Source: Mytilus trossulus (lineage: Eukaryota > Mollusca > Bivalvia > Mytilida > Mytilidae). From it: a stretch of DNA of 64,000 nucleotides. Positions 21,001-32,700 of this stretch are shown piece by piece. The stretch is taken from assembly GCF_036588685.1 (NCBI RefSeq), contig NC_086375.1:51220955-51284954 (forward strand). The letters run 5' to 3'. Each line of letters opens with the position of its first letter. Within the stretch, counting starts at the first letter, position 1. The notes under the pieces were generated by a model, which ran no database searches, was not told the DNA's origin, and worked only from the letters and a program-made list of their open reading frames with translations. Both the position numbers and the translations under genes were made by a program.

Positions 21001-24000
21001 TACTTTTGCCAACCTTTATATGAGCAAGTCAGATTTTTTTGATTTTTTTTAGTATGCAAAAGTTTAATTTTCTCATTTTAAGGGTGCCACAGAGGCCTAC
21101 TTGACTTTGCCCATGATTAAACCAGTAAAAAATTGTGCAGTCTTTAAAGTTTCATTCTTTTTGAGAATATTTGCTGTGAATGCTTGTTCATGTTGCAGAT
21201 TCATGAATATACTGTATTTTACATGTACATAAATGTTTCTGTTTTGATGCTAAAGTCAATTGTGTGTTCATTTTTTGTTTTGTTTTTTGTTGCTTAACAG
21301 TGTTTGGGATGGTTTATATATCAACTTATCTTTTTTTGGTAGCACAAGTGTGCCTACATGACGTCCAGGTACAATGTACATAAACATGTAAGGGTTAATT
21401 TTGATTTTCAATATATTGTGACATAAATGTAACTACATGTACAAATGTAGGTGGCTTTACAGTACATGGATATTGTTGTTTTTTTTAGCATTTTCATGAG
21501 TTTTTGTATTGATAACTTCAGACAGTTATAAGTTGTTAAAAAAATTTCCTCTTTAAATTTGGCTCTTTAATTGATTTTTTATATCCTATCATACTACATG
21601 TATATTGTACAATCATGTATATGTCGAAGACTCTTCCCATTTGAACCTGCATGTACTTTAGTTAAGCAGTTATGAAGTACTTACCCAATTTATAATATGA
21701 TCTTCATGTATATTTATTATAATACAATGTATATTGATATAATTTTCTCTTGATAGAATTGTTATTAAAACCTTATTGAAAATAGAATAAAACATGTACA
21801 TGTCCTTTAAATGTAAATTTATATTTTTCAGATTCTTTAATAGCTGATATACAGAAAAGAATAACAGATGCATTTGAAATTTTTGACAATGAAAGCAATC
21901 AGACAGTTGATGTCAGGTGATTTGTTGTACTGAATCTATGGCAAACGGAATTTATTTTTCAATCACAAAAACATTAATGAGAAAATGCTGAAATCCTGTT
22001 AACATAAAAGAAGTAAAACAATCCAGAATACTCTATGTTAACCAATAAAAATAAAAATACATTAGTATATAATATCTGTAATAGGTCTGTTTCTCAAGTA
22101 ATATAAGCTTTAGGTCAGGTATATATGGTGTATCAAACGATTATAAAATGTATATGTCTATCTGGCAGGTTTCATTTGACCATAACCTTGTTTTCATGAT
22201 TCTGTGGTTAAGTGCTATTTTATGATACTATATTATAAGCAATAGGTCAACTACATGTATCTTTGGTTTACGGTTTGATTATTAGGTGTACATACATGTA
22301 TCTGACTGTGACCTCATTTTCATTGTTCATAGGTAAATGTTAAGTTTTTGTGGATAAGTCTGTTATTTGATTATTACAATTTGTAGTTTAACTGCTTCAG
22401 CATCTGGAATGAGTGTAAGAGTACATGTCTGTCTAGCAATTGGCAAGGTTCATCTGACCTTGATATTGTTTACATTGGTCATTAAAACTGGTAAATTTAT
22501 GTGATACTGATACAAGTAACAGAACCTTTTTCTAATTAAACAGACTTTTTACATAAAATCAATCATATTCAGTAAAGAAGGTGAGAGATGTCAACATTTG
22601 CATTCTTGTATTCCATACATTTGCTTTTGTAATTAAGTTTGGTAAAGGTTTTATGATTGATTCGAGTAATAGTTTTGGAAAACTAAGTTTTATGTCATAC
22701 AGGGACACCTTTTATTTTATTTTAAAATGATTGTTGTTACATGTACTCTTAATCCCCTTTTTTGAAACGATTAATGCATTTGAATTTGAATGGGGACATA
22801 TGGTTAGAACCCCCAACCCCCTTTTTGAAATGGCTGGATCCGTCCCTGACTTCATTATCAAGTCACTTTATGTTACTTGAACCTTTATAATTTTATTTTA
22901 TAGAGAAATAAGTACCATCATTAGATCATTAGGTTGTGTTCCAAGTGAAGCAGAATTACAAGACATTTTGGCAGAGGTAAGAACAAGTTTGGATCTGATA
23001 CTTAACTGATCAATCACAATCATGAAAATAATAGTAAAAAAAATATAGCATATTAGAAACAATTTAACACTTTTATGGAATTTAGGGCAAAGAAGGACAA
23101 CTCTAGATTTATCTGACTTTCTGCAGTAACATGGAAAATTTACATATGTATGAACAAATAAGGGTATTGGATAAATGGCTGACCCGTGTTAAGAAAGAGC
23201 CTTATCTCTCTCACATAAAAGACACCCTTGTAGATTTTGTAAAAGAGCAGGATTATTCTGCTACAAGGCAGCACTTGCACCTGCAAAGTGGAGAGGGATC
23301 AATATTAGTTTCAATAACTTGTTCCCAAATCCACTATAAATAAATATGTTTAAACTAAGGGTATATGATGCCAATTACTTTTTTGAATATATAAAACATG
23401 TTTTGTATAAAGCATATTTTATTCCTCTTATAATTAATTGTTCAAAATCAAAGATTGTTAATGTATATTTTTTTTATTGATAGATAGAGGAGGAGGAACC
23501 TACAGGATATATACGATTTGAAAAGTTTTTACCAATGATGACAAAAACATTAATGGAAAGAAAGTAAGACATTATTATTGCAGCTAAATTATTTTAATAT
23601 TTGGTCAGTACATACAGGGGGGGGGCACTGACTGCCTAAGAGGTGGCCCACTCCAGTCTTGCTTTAGTGATTCCCTATATACTCAGCTAAATTTTCCCCA
23701 GAAAGGGGGGGGGGGGGGGGGGGGGTGGCAGGCCCAGGCTTTTTGGTAATTTTTCAAAGCAAAGTATGAATATCTTCATTTCATAAATGGAGAAGTGTGT
23801 TTGCAGATTAAAAAGAAATGCTACATTGATGGAGGTCAGTTGTACACAGCGTGGAAATCATCAGAGAAAAGTTTTTTCTGTTAGCCATATTTACTGGTAT
23901 CTTCTATTATAGTAGTTGTAGTGGTATGGAGCTATATAGTATGTTTTTATGAAGTTTACATTTTATACCTATTCCCAGATGTCATTCTTTTGACAAAATT

Positions 24001-24917
24001 ATGGTTCTTGGGATTTTAGAGTTGTACTTGTTCACATTTCATTTATCTTTACCTAATGTGAGAAAATTAAATGTATGTAAAACTTTTCAGATATAAACCA
24101 CAACCTGAAGATATGATATTAAAAGCATTCCACGTATTAGATCAGGAGGGAAAAGGCTTTCTGTTGGCAGAGGAACTTACAAAATATATGATGGAAGAAG
24201 GTATGTAATATCAATGACAAGTACGTATACTGGTACATACAAAATTATACATTATTATAAAAGTACTAATGTACAGCAAACATGAAGCTGTCTGTTTTGC
24301 ACCATGTGTTTTGGAAACTTCAAAAATTATTAGGTATTAATTGAAATGGTAAAGGATAAAATGAATTCTATCTTCAAACTAATATACAAAGTTTATCCAT
24401 CAATGGCAGATCTAAGGGGAGGAGAATGGGGCATGTAGTTGGAACCCCCTTTTTAAAAATGACTGTCCAGATCCTCCCCTTTCCATACTGTATGACTATT
24501 TAAAGGTTGTGTTCAAAGTTTATAGGCAGTTTAAATCTGGCCTGCTTGTTTTCTGAAATGATTATTTGATGCTTCATGTACCGTCAAAATTTGTTTTATT
24601 GATACAAAACTTTATATACAACATTTTTCATTAAAATACATTTATCAACTGTTGTACAATACACAAAACAACAGTTTATATATACTCAAAAAATATATTA
24701 CCTTTTTAAAAAGTGGATGGAAACTGTATAAAATTTTGTATTTGAAGTTAAATCTGTCATTAGAATGTCATAATTATAATAGTATTATTTTTCTGAAACA
24801 GGTGAACCCTTCACACAAGAAGAAATGGATGAGATGTTATCAGCGGCTGTTGATCCAGACAAAGGGACTGTACTCTATAAAGACTATGCTTCACAAATGA
24901 CCATTGATGAACTGTGA
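18008..24917 (+). CDS. EFCAB2: EFCAB2 / DRC8, EF-hand subunit of the axonemal dynein regulatory complex
   Basis: Six coding exons: 18008-18038, 21832-21916, 22904-22976, 23484-23563, 24091-24200, 24802-24917. All have GT..AG borders and matching phase, giving 164 residues, close to the human length. It begins MADAEQKENA. EF-hand 1 (loop DNESNQTVDVRE) has the conserved TVDVREI and IIRSLGC blocks, then EEEEPTGYIRFEKFLP, a third hand (DQEGKGFLLAEE), and a C-terminal EEMDEMLSAA with DPDKG. These match vertebrate EFCAB2 block by block. The protein is part of the nexin-dynein regulatory complex between outer-doublet microtubules in motile cilia. Loops 2 and 4 lack a full set of calcium ligands, so calcium binding is doubtful at those hands. 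Intron 1 is 3.8 kb; introns hold a truncated SINE and a poly-G run. AATAAA follows 28 nt after the stop. Confidence 0.95.
18039..21831 (+). other. EFCAB2 intron 1
   Basis: 3.8-kb intron between gtagga and ttttcag. It contains dispersed repeat family B fragments at about 18535-18625 and 19240-19445 and otherwise plain AT-rich sequence; short ORFs inside have no recognisable product. Confidence 0.85.
19240..19445 (+). repeat. Dispersed repeat, family B
   Basis: Shared words: cctgacttggtacaggcatt, then tagaaaatggtgg and ttaaacctggtt. Related pieces lie at about 18535-18625 (cctgacttgatacataaca, then gaacctggttttatgg) and 50640-50790 (aggcattttcttatctagaa, aaacctggttttatagct). Non-coding. Confidence 0.6.
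23159..23364 (+). mobile_element. 5'-truncated SINE with 9-bp TSD
   Basis: Body 23168-23355 matches the 3' half of the SINE at 6450-6796 from ataaatggctgacccgtgtt to the aaatatgttt tail. A 9-bp direct repeat taagggtat stands at 23159-23167 and 23356-23364. The tRNA-like head is missing, consistent with incomplete target-primed reverse transcription. It lies in EFCAB2 intron 3, sense orientation. Confidence 0.88.
23705..23725 (+). repeat. Poly-G run of about 21 bases
   Basis: Uninterrupted G tract in EFCAB2 intron 4, with a shorter G tract at about 23618-23625. Length is likely to vary between alleles and to be error-prone in sequencing. Confidence 0.9.
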
Positions 24918-24944
24918 TATTTATTTCCTTAGTTATGTTTTTGT

Positions 24945-24950
24945 AATAAA
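24945..24950 (+). terminator. Polyadenylation signal of EFCAB2
   Basis: AATAAA 28 nt downstream of the stop codon, followed by a T/G-rich stretch (tgtgtcttattttgattttg). Confidence 0.75.
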
Positions 24951-25503
24951 ATTATGTGTCTTATTTTGATTTTGTTTTCTTTTATCATGTATCTGTTATA
25001 GCTACTGAATAATTCAGAATGATAATAATCTTTCAATGTAGTCTGAGGTATAAAATTCTCTGTCAAAAACATATGATAGGATGTGATGCCTTATTTCACC
25101 ATTTTTTTATGGATTTTGAATTTTCAGTTAAACAATTTCCATTTATGACTATTTTAAAATTGACTCAATTACAGATGTGAAAACAGTTAATTTAGAATCT
25201 ATGAAAAAAAGCCACATAATCATGAAAAGGGTTTTATATTGATGTATACCAAACATCTTCTTTTATTCATTAAGTTCTTTTTAAATCTCATAGTAGAATT
25301 TAGACTGCAAATTAAAGATTGAAAAGAGAACATTACTAAATTATCATTTATGATTTTTGGCTTTAAGCAATCATTCAAAGAATTAATGTATTATAAAAAA
25401 AAACATACAATACTGAACACAAAAAATTTTAATTATGTATAAATTGTAATTTATAATAGCAGTTTCTGAACAGAATTCAAAATTAATGAAAGCAGATGTG
25501 GGG

Positions 25504-26127
25504 TATACATCAATGAGACTATAACTGCTATACACCAATGAGACCATAACTGCTATACATCAATGAGACCATAACTGCTATACATCAATGAGACCATAAC
25601 TGTTATACATCTATGAGACCATAACTGCTATACATCAATGAGACCATAACTGCTATACATCAATGAGACCATAACTGCTATACATCAATGAGACCATAAC
25701 TGCTAAACATCAATGAGACCATAACTGCTATACATCAATGAGACCATAACTGCTATACATCAATGAGACCATAACTGCTATACACCAATGAGACCATAAC
25801 TGCTATACATCAATGAGACCATAACTGCTATACATCTATGAGACCATAACTGCTATACATCAATGAGACCATAACTGCTACACACCAATGAGACCATAAC
25901 TGCTATACATCTATGAGACCATAACTGATATACATCAATGAGACCATAACTGCTATACATCAATGAGACCATAACTGTTATACATCAATGAGACCATAAC
26001 TGCTATACACCTATGAGACCATAACTGCTATACACCTATGAGACCATAACTGCTATACATCAATGAGACCATAACTGCTATACATCAATGAGACCATTAC
26101 TGCTATACATCAATGAGACCATAACTG
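25504..26127 (+). repeat. 25-bp satellite, about 25 copies
   Basis: Head-to-tail copies of a 25-bp unit made of tatacatcaatgagacc and ataactgc. Most copies differ by single substitutions (tacatc/tacacc, caatg/ctatg, actgc/actgt), with no length drift over 624 bp. It begins about 590 bp after the EFCAB2 stop. There are no unique spacers, so it is a satellite and not a CRISPR array. Confidence 0.95.
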
Positions 26128-26279
26128 TCCAAATGACAAAATAGCCAAAAAAATCTTTGGATTGCAATATATAGTCTGTACAATATGTCAAGCTCTAGCT
26201 CCTCATCAGAATAAAAGATTAAATTAAACAGAAACTGTCAAAGTCATATTTGGATGCAATAGAATGTATCCCTGTTTTT

Positions 26280-26500
26280 GTGGTACATGCCCTCATATTT
26301 TCTATTTAATGGGTTTTAGATTATGAGAGAGCAGTCTGCTGTTACTGTTACGTTGTGCCTTTAAACCACTGTCCTGTCCCATATTAGGGGAGAGTTGTGT
26401 GCTTAAGAAACATATTGAATTTGCCACATCTATATGTTCCTGTTAAGTGATGAGCCTATTGTTCAGTGGTTGTGGTTGGTTTCATACTTGTTTAAAAAAA
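26280..26500 (+). repeat. Dispersed repeat fragment
   Basis: Degraded module with gttacgttgtgcctttaaac, cactgtcctgtccc and cagtggttgtggttggtttc, ending in an A-run; related to the module at 9700-9900 and 37330-37365. Confidence 0.5.
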
Positions 26501-29500
26501 AAAAAAGTTTTAAATTTGGTCGTTATTTTTCTCATTATAAAACATATACACAATGCTTATTAACACACAACACATATCAAGTTTGATCCAGGAATTTGGG
26601 CGACATTGCTTTCACCGTTCTCGGGTTATGTCTCTTATATATAAAAGGAAAAAATTGCTGAAATTGCCTTTGCTGTTTCTGCTCTAACTTTACTTTGCCA
26701 TGACCAAATGTTTTGAAAATTGTACACCACACTTATATCAAGTTCGAATTTGGCTGTCGTCACATTCACTGTAGAAATTGGTCCCTTCAGTGTGCACTCT
26801 TGCTTAAAGCTTACTATCCCAAAAAACTGCCTTTTTGCTAAAAAAAAAAAGTGAGTAATATTAAAAGGGCAGGCCAAGTTAAGGATACTGACTAAGTTCA
26901 AGATAAAGCCATGTATAAATAGAGACCGCATATAAAAACGCCTAGATTGAACAGGAATCACTACGTATGCATTTCAAAATTAAGCAAGATGCAACGCACA
27001 TGAAAGGTGAAATTTTGCAATAGACTATACAACGAAATGTTCAAATGGAACAAGAGGCTCTACTTACAGCCCGGGGATATCCAAAATACATCAATTACAA
27101 AAGATGCTACACCAAGGTTCACACCTCTACTCTAAGACCAACACCCAATGGAACTGCAACATAGAGACGACAGTTTAGCTGCATCATAGAGACAACAGTC
27201 AACAACAAGAGCATTTCAAGACAAATCTTCCGTTGGCCGAATTCCGAGCGATCCGCACAAGATCAATAAGTTGTCGCAGATAACTTAAGCTACTAGTATC
27301 TAGATGTACACTATGATTAACGACCAGAGCAATCGGCCTCTTTCCTCGCCTGATATTTTTTGTATATTTGACATATCGAAAAAAAAGCCAAAGACTTGAT
27401 TTCGTCATTGAATTCGTACATGACGTCGAACAATTCACTTTACATTAATGAATGTAATCCTATTCCTAGTAACTGTGAAGATACCTAAAGACACTACATA
27501 TCCGCACTTTAACATACTCCCAGAAAGAAAAACCAACAATTGACGAACAATACAAGATATTATTCCAAATTGGAAGAAAACAATGTCTTAGTACACTTCC
27601 GAAGACTTATACATAGCTACATCTAACAATCCTACAATCAGGTCTCCCATTAATAAGCGAGGTAAACGCATATTACATAGCATGCCAAAACGATTACTTG
27701 CCTCAAATCATAAAGAACCTTTGCGAAAATTAACTCATTGTTAAAGATAACGACCGAAAACTAATTTTAACTGTGATGGCTGTAGAAACGCATGCCATGC
27801 TGTAACTTGCTTTCGCTATACTCTGCACCGTGTCTGGTGGATTTAAGCATTTCTCTAAATGGACACCTCTTCTGCGAGATATTGTCATATTGGAACTTTT
27901 CTCCTATGCACTAAACGAAACATTCGTCTCGCGTTCACAATTTTTATATCTATAATGAGTTTATTTACACTCTATAGAGTTTTCACGATGACGACAATTT
28001 CATTTCGAAACTACCACGACCTGAAGTTTTCGGAGAAGAAATGAATTGTATCTACATAAAGCAAACGATTCCGAAGCGCTGAGAAGCCGTATTGGCAACC
28101 TTCTTTCTACTTTTGAATAAGCAAGGATGGAGTTACTTGATCTGCATAATTTTGGATTGTTAGAACTAAACCCTTGATTTCGTCTGTTTCTCATGTGTGA
28201 CCTTCCACTAAAACCTCAGAGAAGAACCTAGTAGAACATTTTGTCTGATGAACCAGGGGACCATAAATCGCCTTAATACTACGTAACAAGAATCTTTTAA
28301 ATTGCTGTACCCAGTACGATCAGCGGCAAGTAGATTTATGCAAGATTAATTTTTGTATACCAAAATACTAATACTTAAGTAAAAAAAGACATATATCAGA
28401 CGGGGAGTGTGCTTTTTTTAAAATAATAAATAAATACACCTATCACTATATCTAAATTCTTTGTTCCATCACATTCCCGATCAGTGCATATTTCCAAAAT
28501 TAAATCTGGACATCTTCGTACGACCTTTCATTGTTACTGATGCCTTTAACCCGTCTGTGTTAAAATGTAATATCATTGATATGGTCATATTAAATAAAAA
28601 AGGTTACAAAACGTATTTATGGGTAAGGTAGATAACTCCAATTCTAAGATTTACTTTCACAGTAACATACTTGTCTTTTTTAGAATTGATTGATTATTCC
28701 TACATTCAAATCATACGTTTAAACATACACATCATTTTGTAAAATTGAATAGCTGAATATATATTTCATTGATAAATTTCATATACAGGATGAGAAGAAT
28801 TCTACCCAAATGCACAACATTTGTATATTCATTAAAGTAATAGTGAGGTAAGATAAACATTAGAGTCGAATTAGTCCTTAAAGTATTTTGAATGCATAAA
28901 TGCAATCTCTACCTAAAAACTAATTATATACTTTTCTTGATGACTAGACAGATGCATTTACTACGCCAGTATATCATAAACTTTATTTTGACTTAAAAAC
29001 GTGCGTGCATTTACATTAAATATTGAAGAATAATAACAGTTCGGGCGATACTCCATGTCATGAACAATACAATGACATTTTTTTTGTTATCTACCCATAT
29101 TGTTCTTTCCTAATGTGTTAAAGCTGTACCACAGTCCTTTACCTCGGCTCCAATTAACATAGCGCTAAATAGTTGACTCTAAATTGTTTCACAGTAGGCA
29201 ATACTAATTTCAAAAGTTAAAATGTTATACTTATTAACTAATACTAACACTTTGAAATTATTACATATAATTTTATAAAATAGTAATTTCTTTAGCATTT
29301 CAACAACTTGTAGTATGGGAGTAATATACTAATATAGTATAAAGGTTCCAGTTTACCCTTTATCAATTCGTAACAAACTTTAACAGTCGAAGATATTTTA
29401 AAAAAAATTCATATATTAGGAATAAAACATTTTTTTCAAACAATAATGCGTAGTCAAAGTATCCTTTTGATATATACAAAAGCGTTTAGCAGATAACCGT

Positions 29501-29715
29501 TCGTTTTGTTAATAAAACTTTACTGTCACCTGTCTATTGTTGGTCGCTTTTACTGAATATCCTTTCTCCATATTATATAAATCAAAGTAGAAAAAAATCC
29601 TGTGAATTTGGAAATGTTACATCATCATTTGTCATTTTGCTTGTATTTCCACTGAGACTATTATAACACATAACTAGAATAGTCTCAGATTTCCATAACA
29701 TTCAATTAACAACAA
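26500..29715. other. Intergenic stretch between EFCAB2 and the coiled-coil gene
   Basis: No gene is recognised. 26530-26790 resembles part of 5280-5400. Two short ORFs deserve mention only for shape: 27199-27438 (-), 79 codons, and 27859-28044 (+), 61 codons with a hydrophobic segment LAFTIFISIMSLFTLY preceded by basic residues, like a signal anchor. Neither has a recognised family. A short hairpin (ctgagactatt / aatagtctcag) lies at 29651-29687, just beyond the minus-strand gene's stop. Confidence 0.4.
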
Positions 29716-32700
29716 TCAAACAAAATGTATACTCCCATCAACTTTCTTCCTATTGTTAGGATTATAATTTACATCCTTTGATTTCGTATTAAGTTTAAGA
29801 GCGTTCAGGTTGACGTCTGTTACTGTTAATATGTCCGATCCACCGTCTTGACTGTTATTTTCTGTTTTGCAATCTTCCATTTCCCTAATAATGGCTTTTA
29901 AGTGGTGTCTTTCTTCATGTAAAACTTCTATTTCTGAACGCAATTCTGCGTTTTCTCTCCTGACTGCAGAATCACTTCGTAACCTCCTTAAAGACTGAAT
30001 TTCTGTCACGAGATCATCTTTATCTTCGCTAAGTTCTAATAAATATAAATTGTTACAATTATACTCTATTTAAACTTAAACTTTAATAAAAATTTACAAG
30101 GAAATATCTGATACCAGTAGTTGCTTTCATGCGAAAGGAATAATAAAAATAGACACATTTATCATATCAATTAATGTTTTTTTTATATATTTTTTAATCA
30201 TTTTTCATCATCATTGTCGAAGGACGAATATAATACACATCTTTTATAGTTGTTTAAATCCTAGTCCTTTTGACTATAGTGGATATTGTCTCGTTGGCGA
30301 TCGTACCACTCCCATGTCTATTCTAGTTCTTGAGATTCTTTTTAGACAAGCGAACAAAAAAGTATGATTTAGATTTGTGTATCATTTCTGTTGTTTATTT
30401 AATAGGTTTAATTTGAACTATCTGTTTAGTTTAAACATATTTTATTTGTTAAAGTACAAATTGGATAAGACACAAGTCAAACAGTCTTATGAAGTCTTCT
30501 CCATTTAACATTTATAGCAATATAATACAAAAATATATGTATGAGCATGCATGTAAAGAATGGTATATCTATTTAGTAAATATATATATAAATATGGATC
30601 AAAAGACGGAAAATTTAAGTAAAAGAAAACAATAATAATACAGAAAAAAAAATAAAAACAAAAAAATAAAAAAATATATAAATGAATAAATTATTTTGAA
30701 AACAGAAAAATAAAATAAAAAAAAAAATAATAAAAACACAAAACCAAAATGAAAAAAAATAAAAAGGACAAAAAAAGGGAGAAGAAATCTTACTCAGATG
30801 ATGATGTGTGTGCGATCATGGTTTGCTACCTAGACAATTTGAAATCTTTCCGAACTTTTAATAAACTCAAAGACATTTTTGAAAATGGTTTGGTTTTGCT
30901 CTATAGAAAGAAGACAACTACCCGAGTTAAGTAGTTCTATAATAATTTTACAATCATTTGGAAGCCAGCGCAGACTTTCAAACATTTTATTTCGTATTTC
31001 TGAATATAATATACATTTAAAAAAGAAATGATAGGAATCTTCACGATTAACACCACAGCGGCAGGAAGGGTCAGAAATAATGTTGACCCTATATAGATCA
31101 TAGTTTAAGGATGATGCAAAACATCGAAGTTGGGTGAGAATTATATTCAATTTTCGATTTCCAAATTCATATTGCTTCGGTACAAATATATTACTCTGAG
31201 GATAACGGTTTTTTAGTTCAGTTTTAAATTTATTAATTGATTCCACATCACGAGTTGAATCATCAAGATTATTCCAAAGACGTATGGTTGATGGAATAAA
31301 AGAATCATTAGTTAATGCTAGTCTGCAGAATGGAATAATGATGTCATTTCCATTGCGAAGAGGATAGACCGTCATACTTTGTATTTTTTGGGGAGTTAAA
31401 TTAGACAAATATTCTGGAACATTATTATTTTGAATATTATAAAACATTTGGATTTTTCTTCTCTCTCTTCTTTCAGCTAATGTTTCCCATCCAATTTCTT
31501 CATAAATAACCTTTGAGCTTGTGAAAATAGGTAACCCTGTAACTATCCTAGCAGCTTGGAGCTGTAATTGCTCCAGTTTATTGACATAACCTACCCAAAT
31601 ATTATCCCAAACCTCACTTGCATACTCAAATAAAGGTCTTATAAAAACTAAATAGAGTAACGGTATTTCTAAATTTTTCCTGCTCAGTTTATATTTCAAC
31701 TTCCTTAGCATATTTATATGTTTAGACGTGCTTAAGATAATATTATAAACGTGGGCATTCCATTTAGAATCATTGCTTAATGTTACCCCTAAATGTTTAT
31801 GCATATTTGTAATAGGTATATTTTTATCATTGAATATAAAGTTCATTTCTGGGGTTTCAACATTAGAAAATAACATAATTTCTGTTTTATCTGGATTAAA
31901 AGACATTAACCATTTTTTTGGACCATTCATTCAGCTGTTTAGCTGTTCTAGATCATGGTTTATCACAGTTTCTATCTGAAAAGCATCACGATCCGCACAG
32001 CTGAACGATGTGTCATCTGCGAAGAGTCTGCACAGAGAAATAAGTCTTTCTGCAATATCATTTATATATATTATAAAAACTATCTGTTATATACTATTAG
32101 TGTATGATGTGTGAAAAAAATGATTCAACTTTTAAACTATTCATTATATATTGAAGTTCATTGTCAGTTCTATTTACTTTTTATTCGTTTGTTTGCTTCC
32201 ACCAACTCGTCTTCAACTTCTGCTTTGGCCATTTCCAATTCTTCCAGAGTTTCCTGTGCATCACAGTTGTCATTCTCTGATTGCATCAAACGTAGTGCTA
32301 AATCATCCACTGTCGTGTTCAAAGATGTCTAAGAAACAAAGAAATCTGAACAATGAGCAAAGCTTATATCGCATAGTCAGATATAAAAGGGTCCGAAATC
32401 ATAAATGAAAAACAATTCAAACGAGAAAACTAACGGAAAAATTAATAAACGAAAAAAAAGTATGTAGCATAGAAACAAACGACAACCACTGGCTGGCTCC
32501 TGACTTGGGACAGGTACACACACGATGTGTTGGGGTTGTGTTGGATCACTTGAATGTATACATTTCATAAACACAAAGTGTTTCTTATAAATCATCTTCA
32601 AACTATTTGTAGCATATTAAGTATTTTAGGGTAGATGAGGGGTCTTAATTAAAATCGATAGAATTATCTACTAATTTGCTAAAATGCAGTTTACATTGTA

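Noticed and set aside
25504-26127. CRISPR-like array
   Set aside because: Repeats are directly contiguous with no spacers and the DNA is eukaryotic; it is a satellite.
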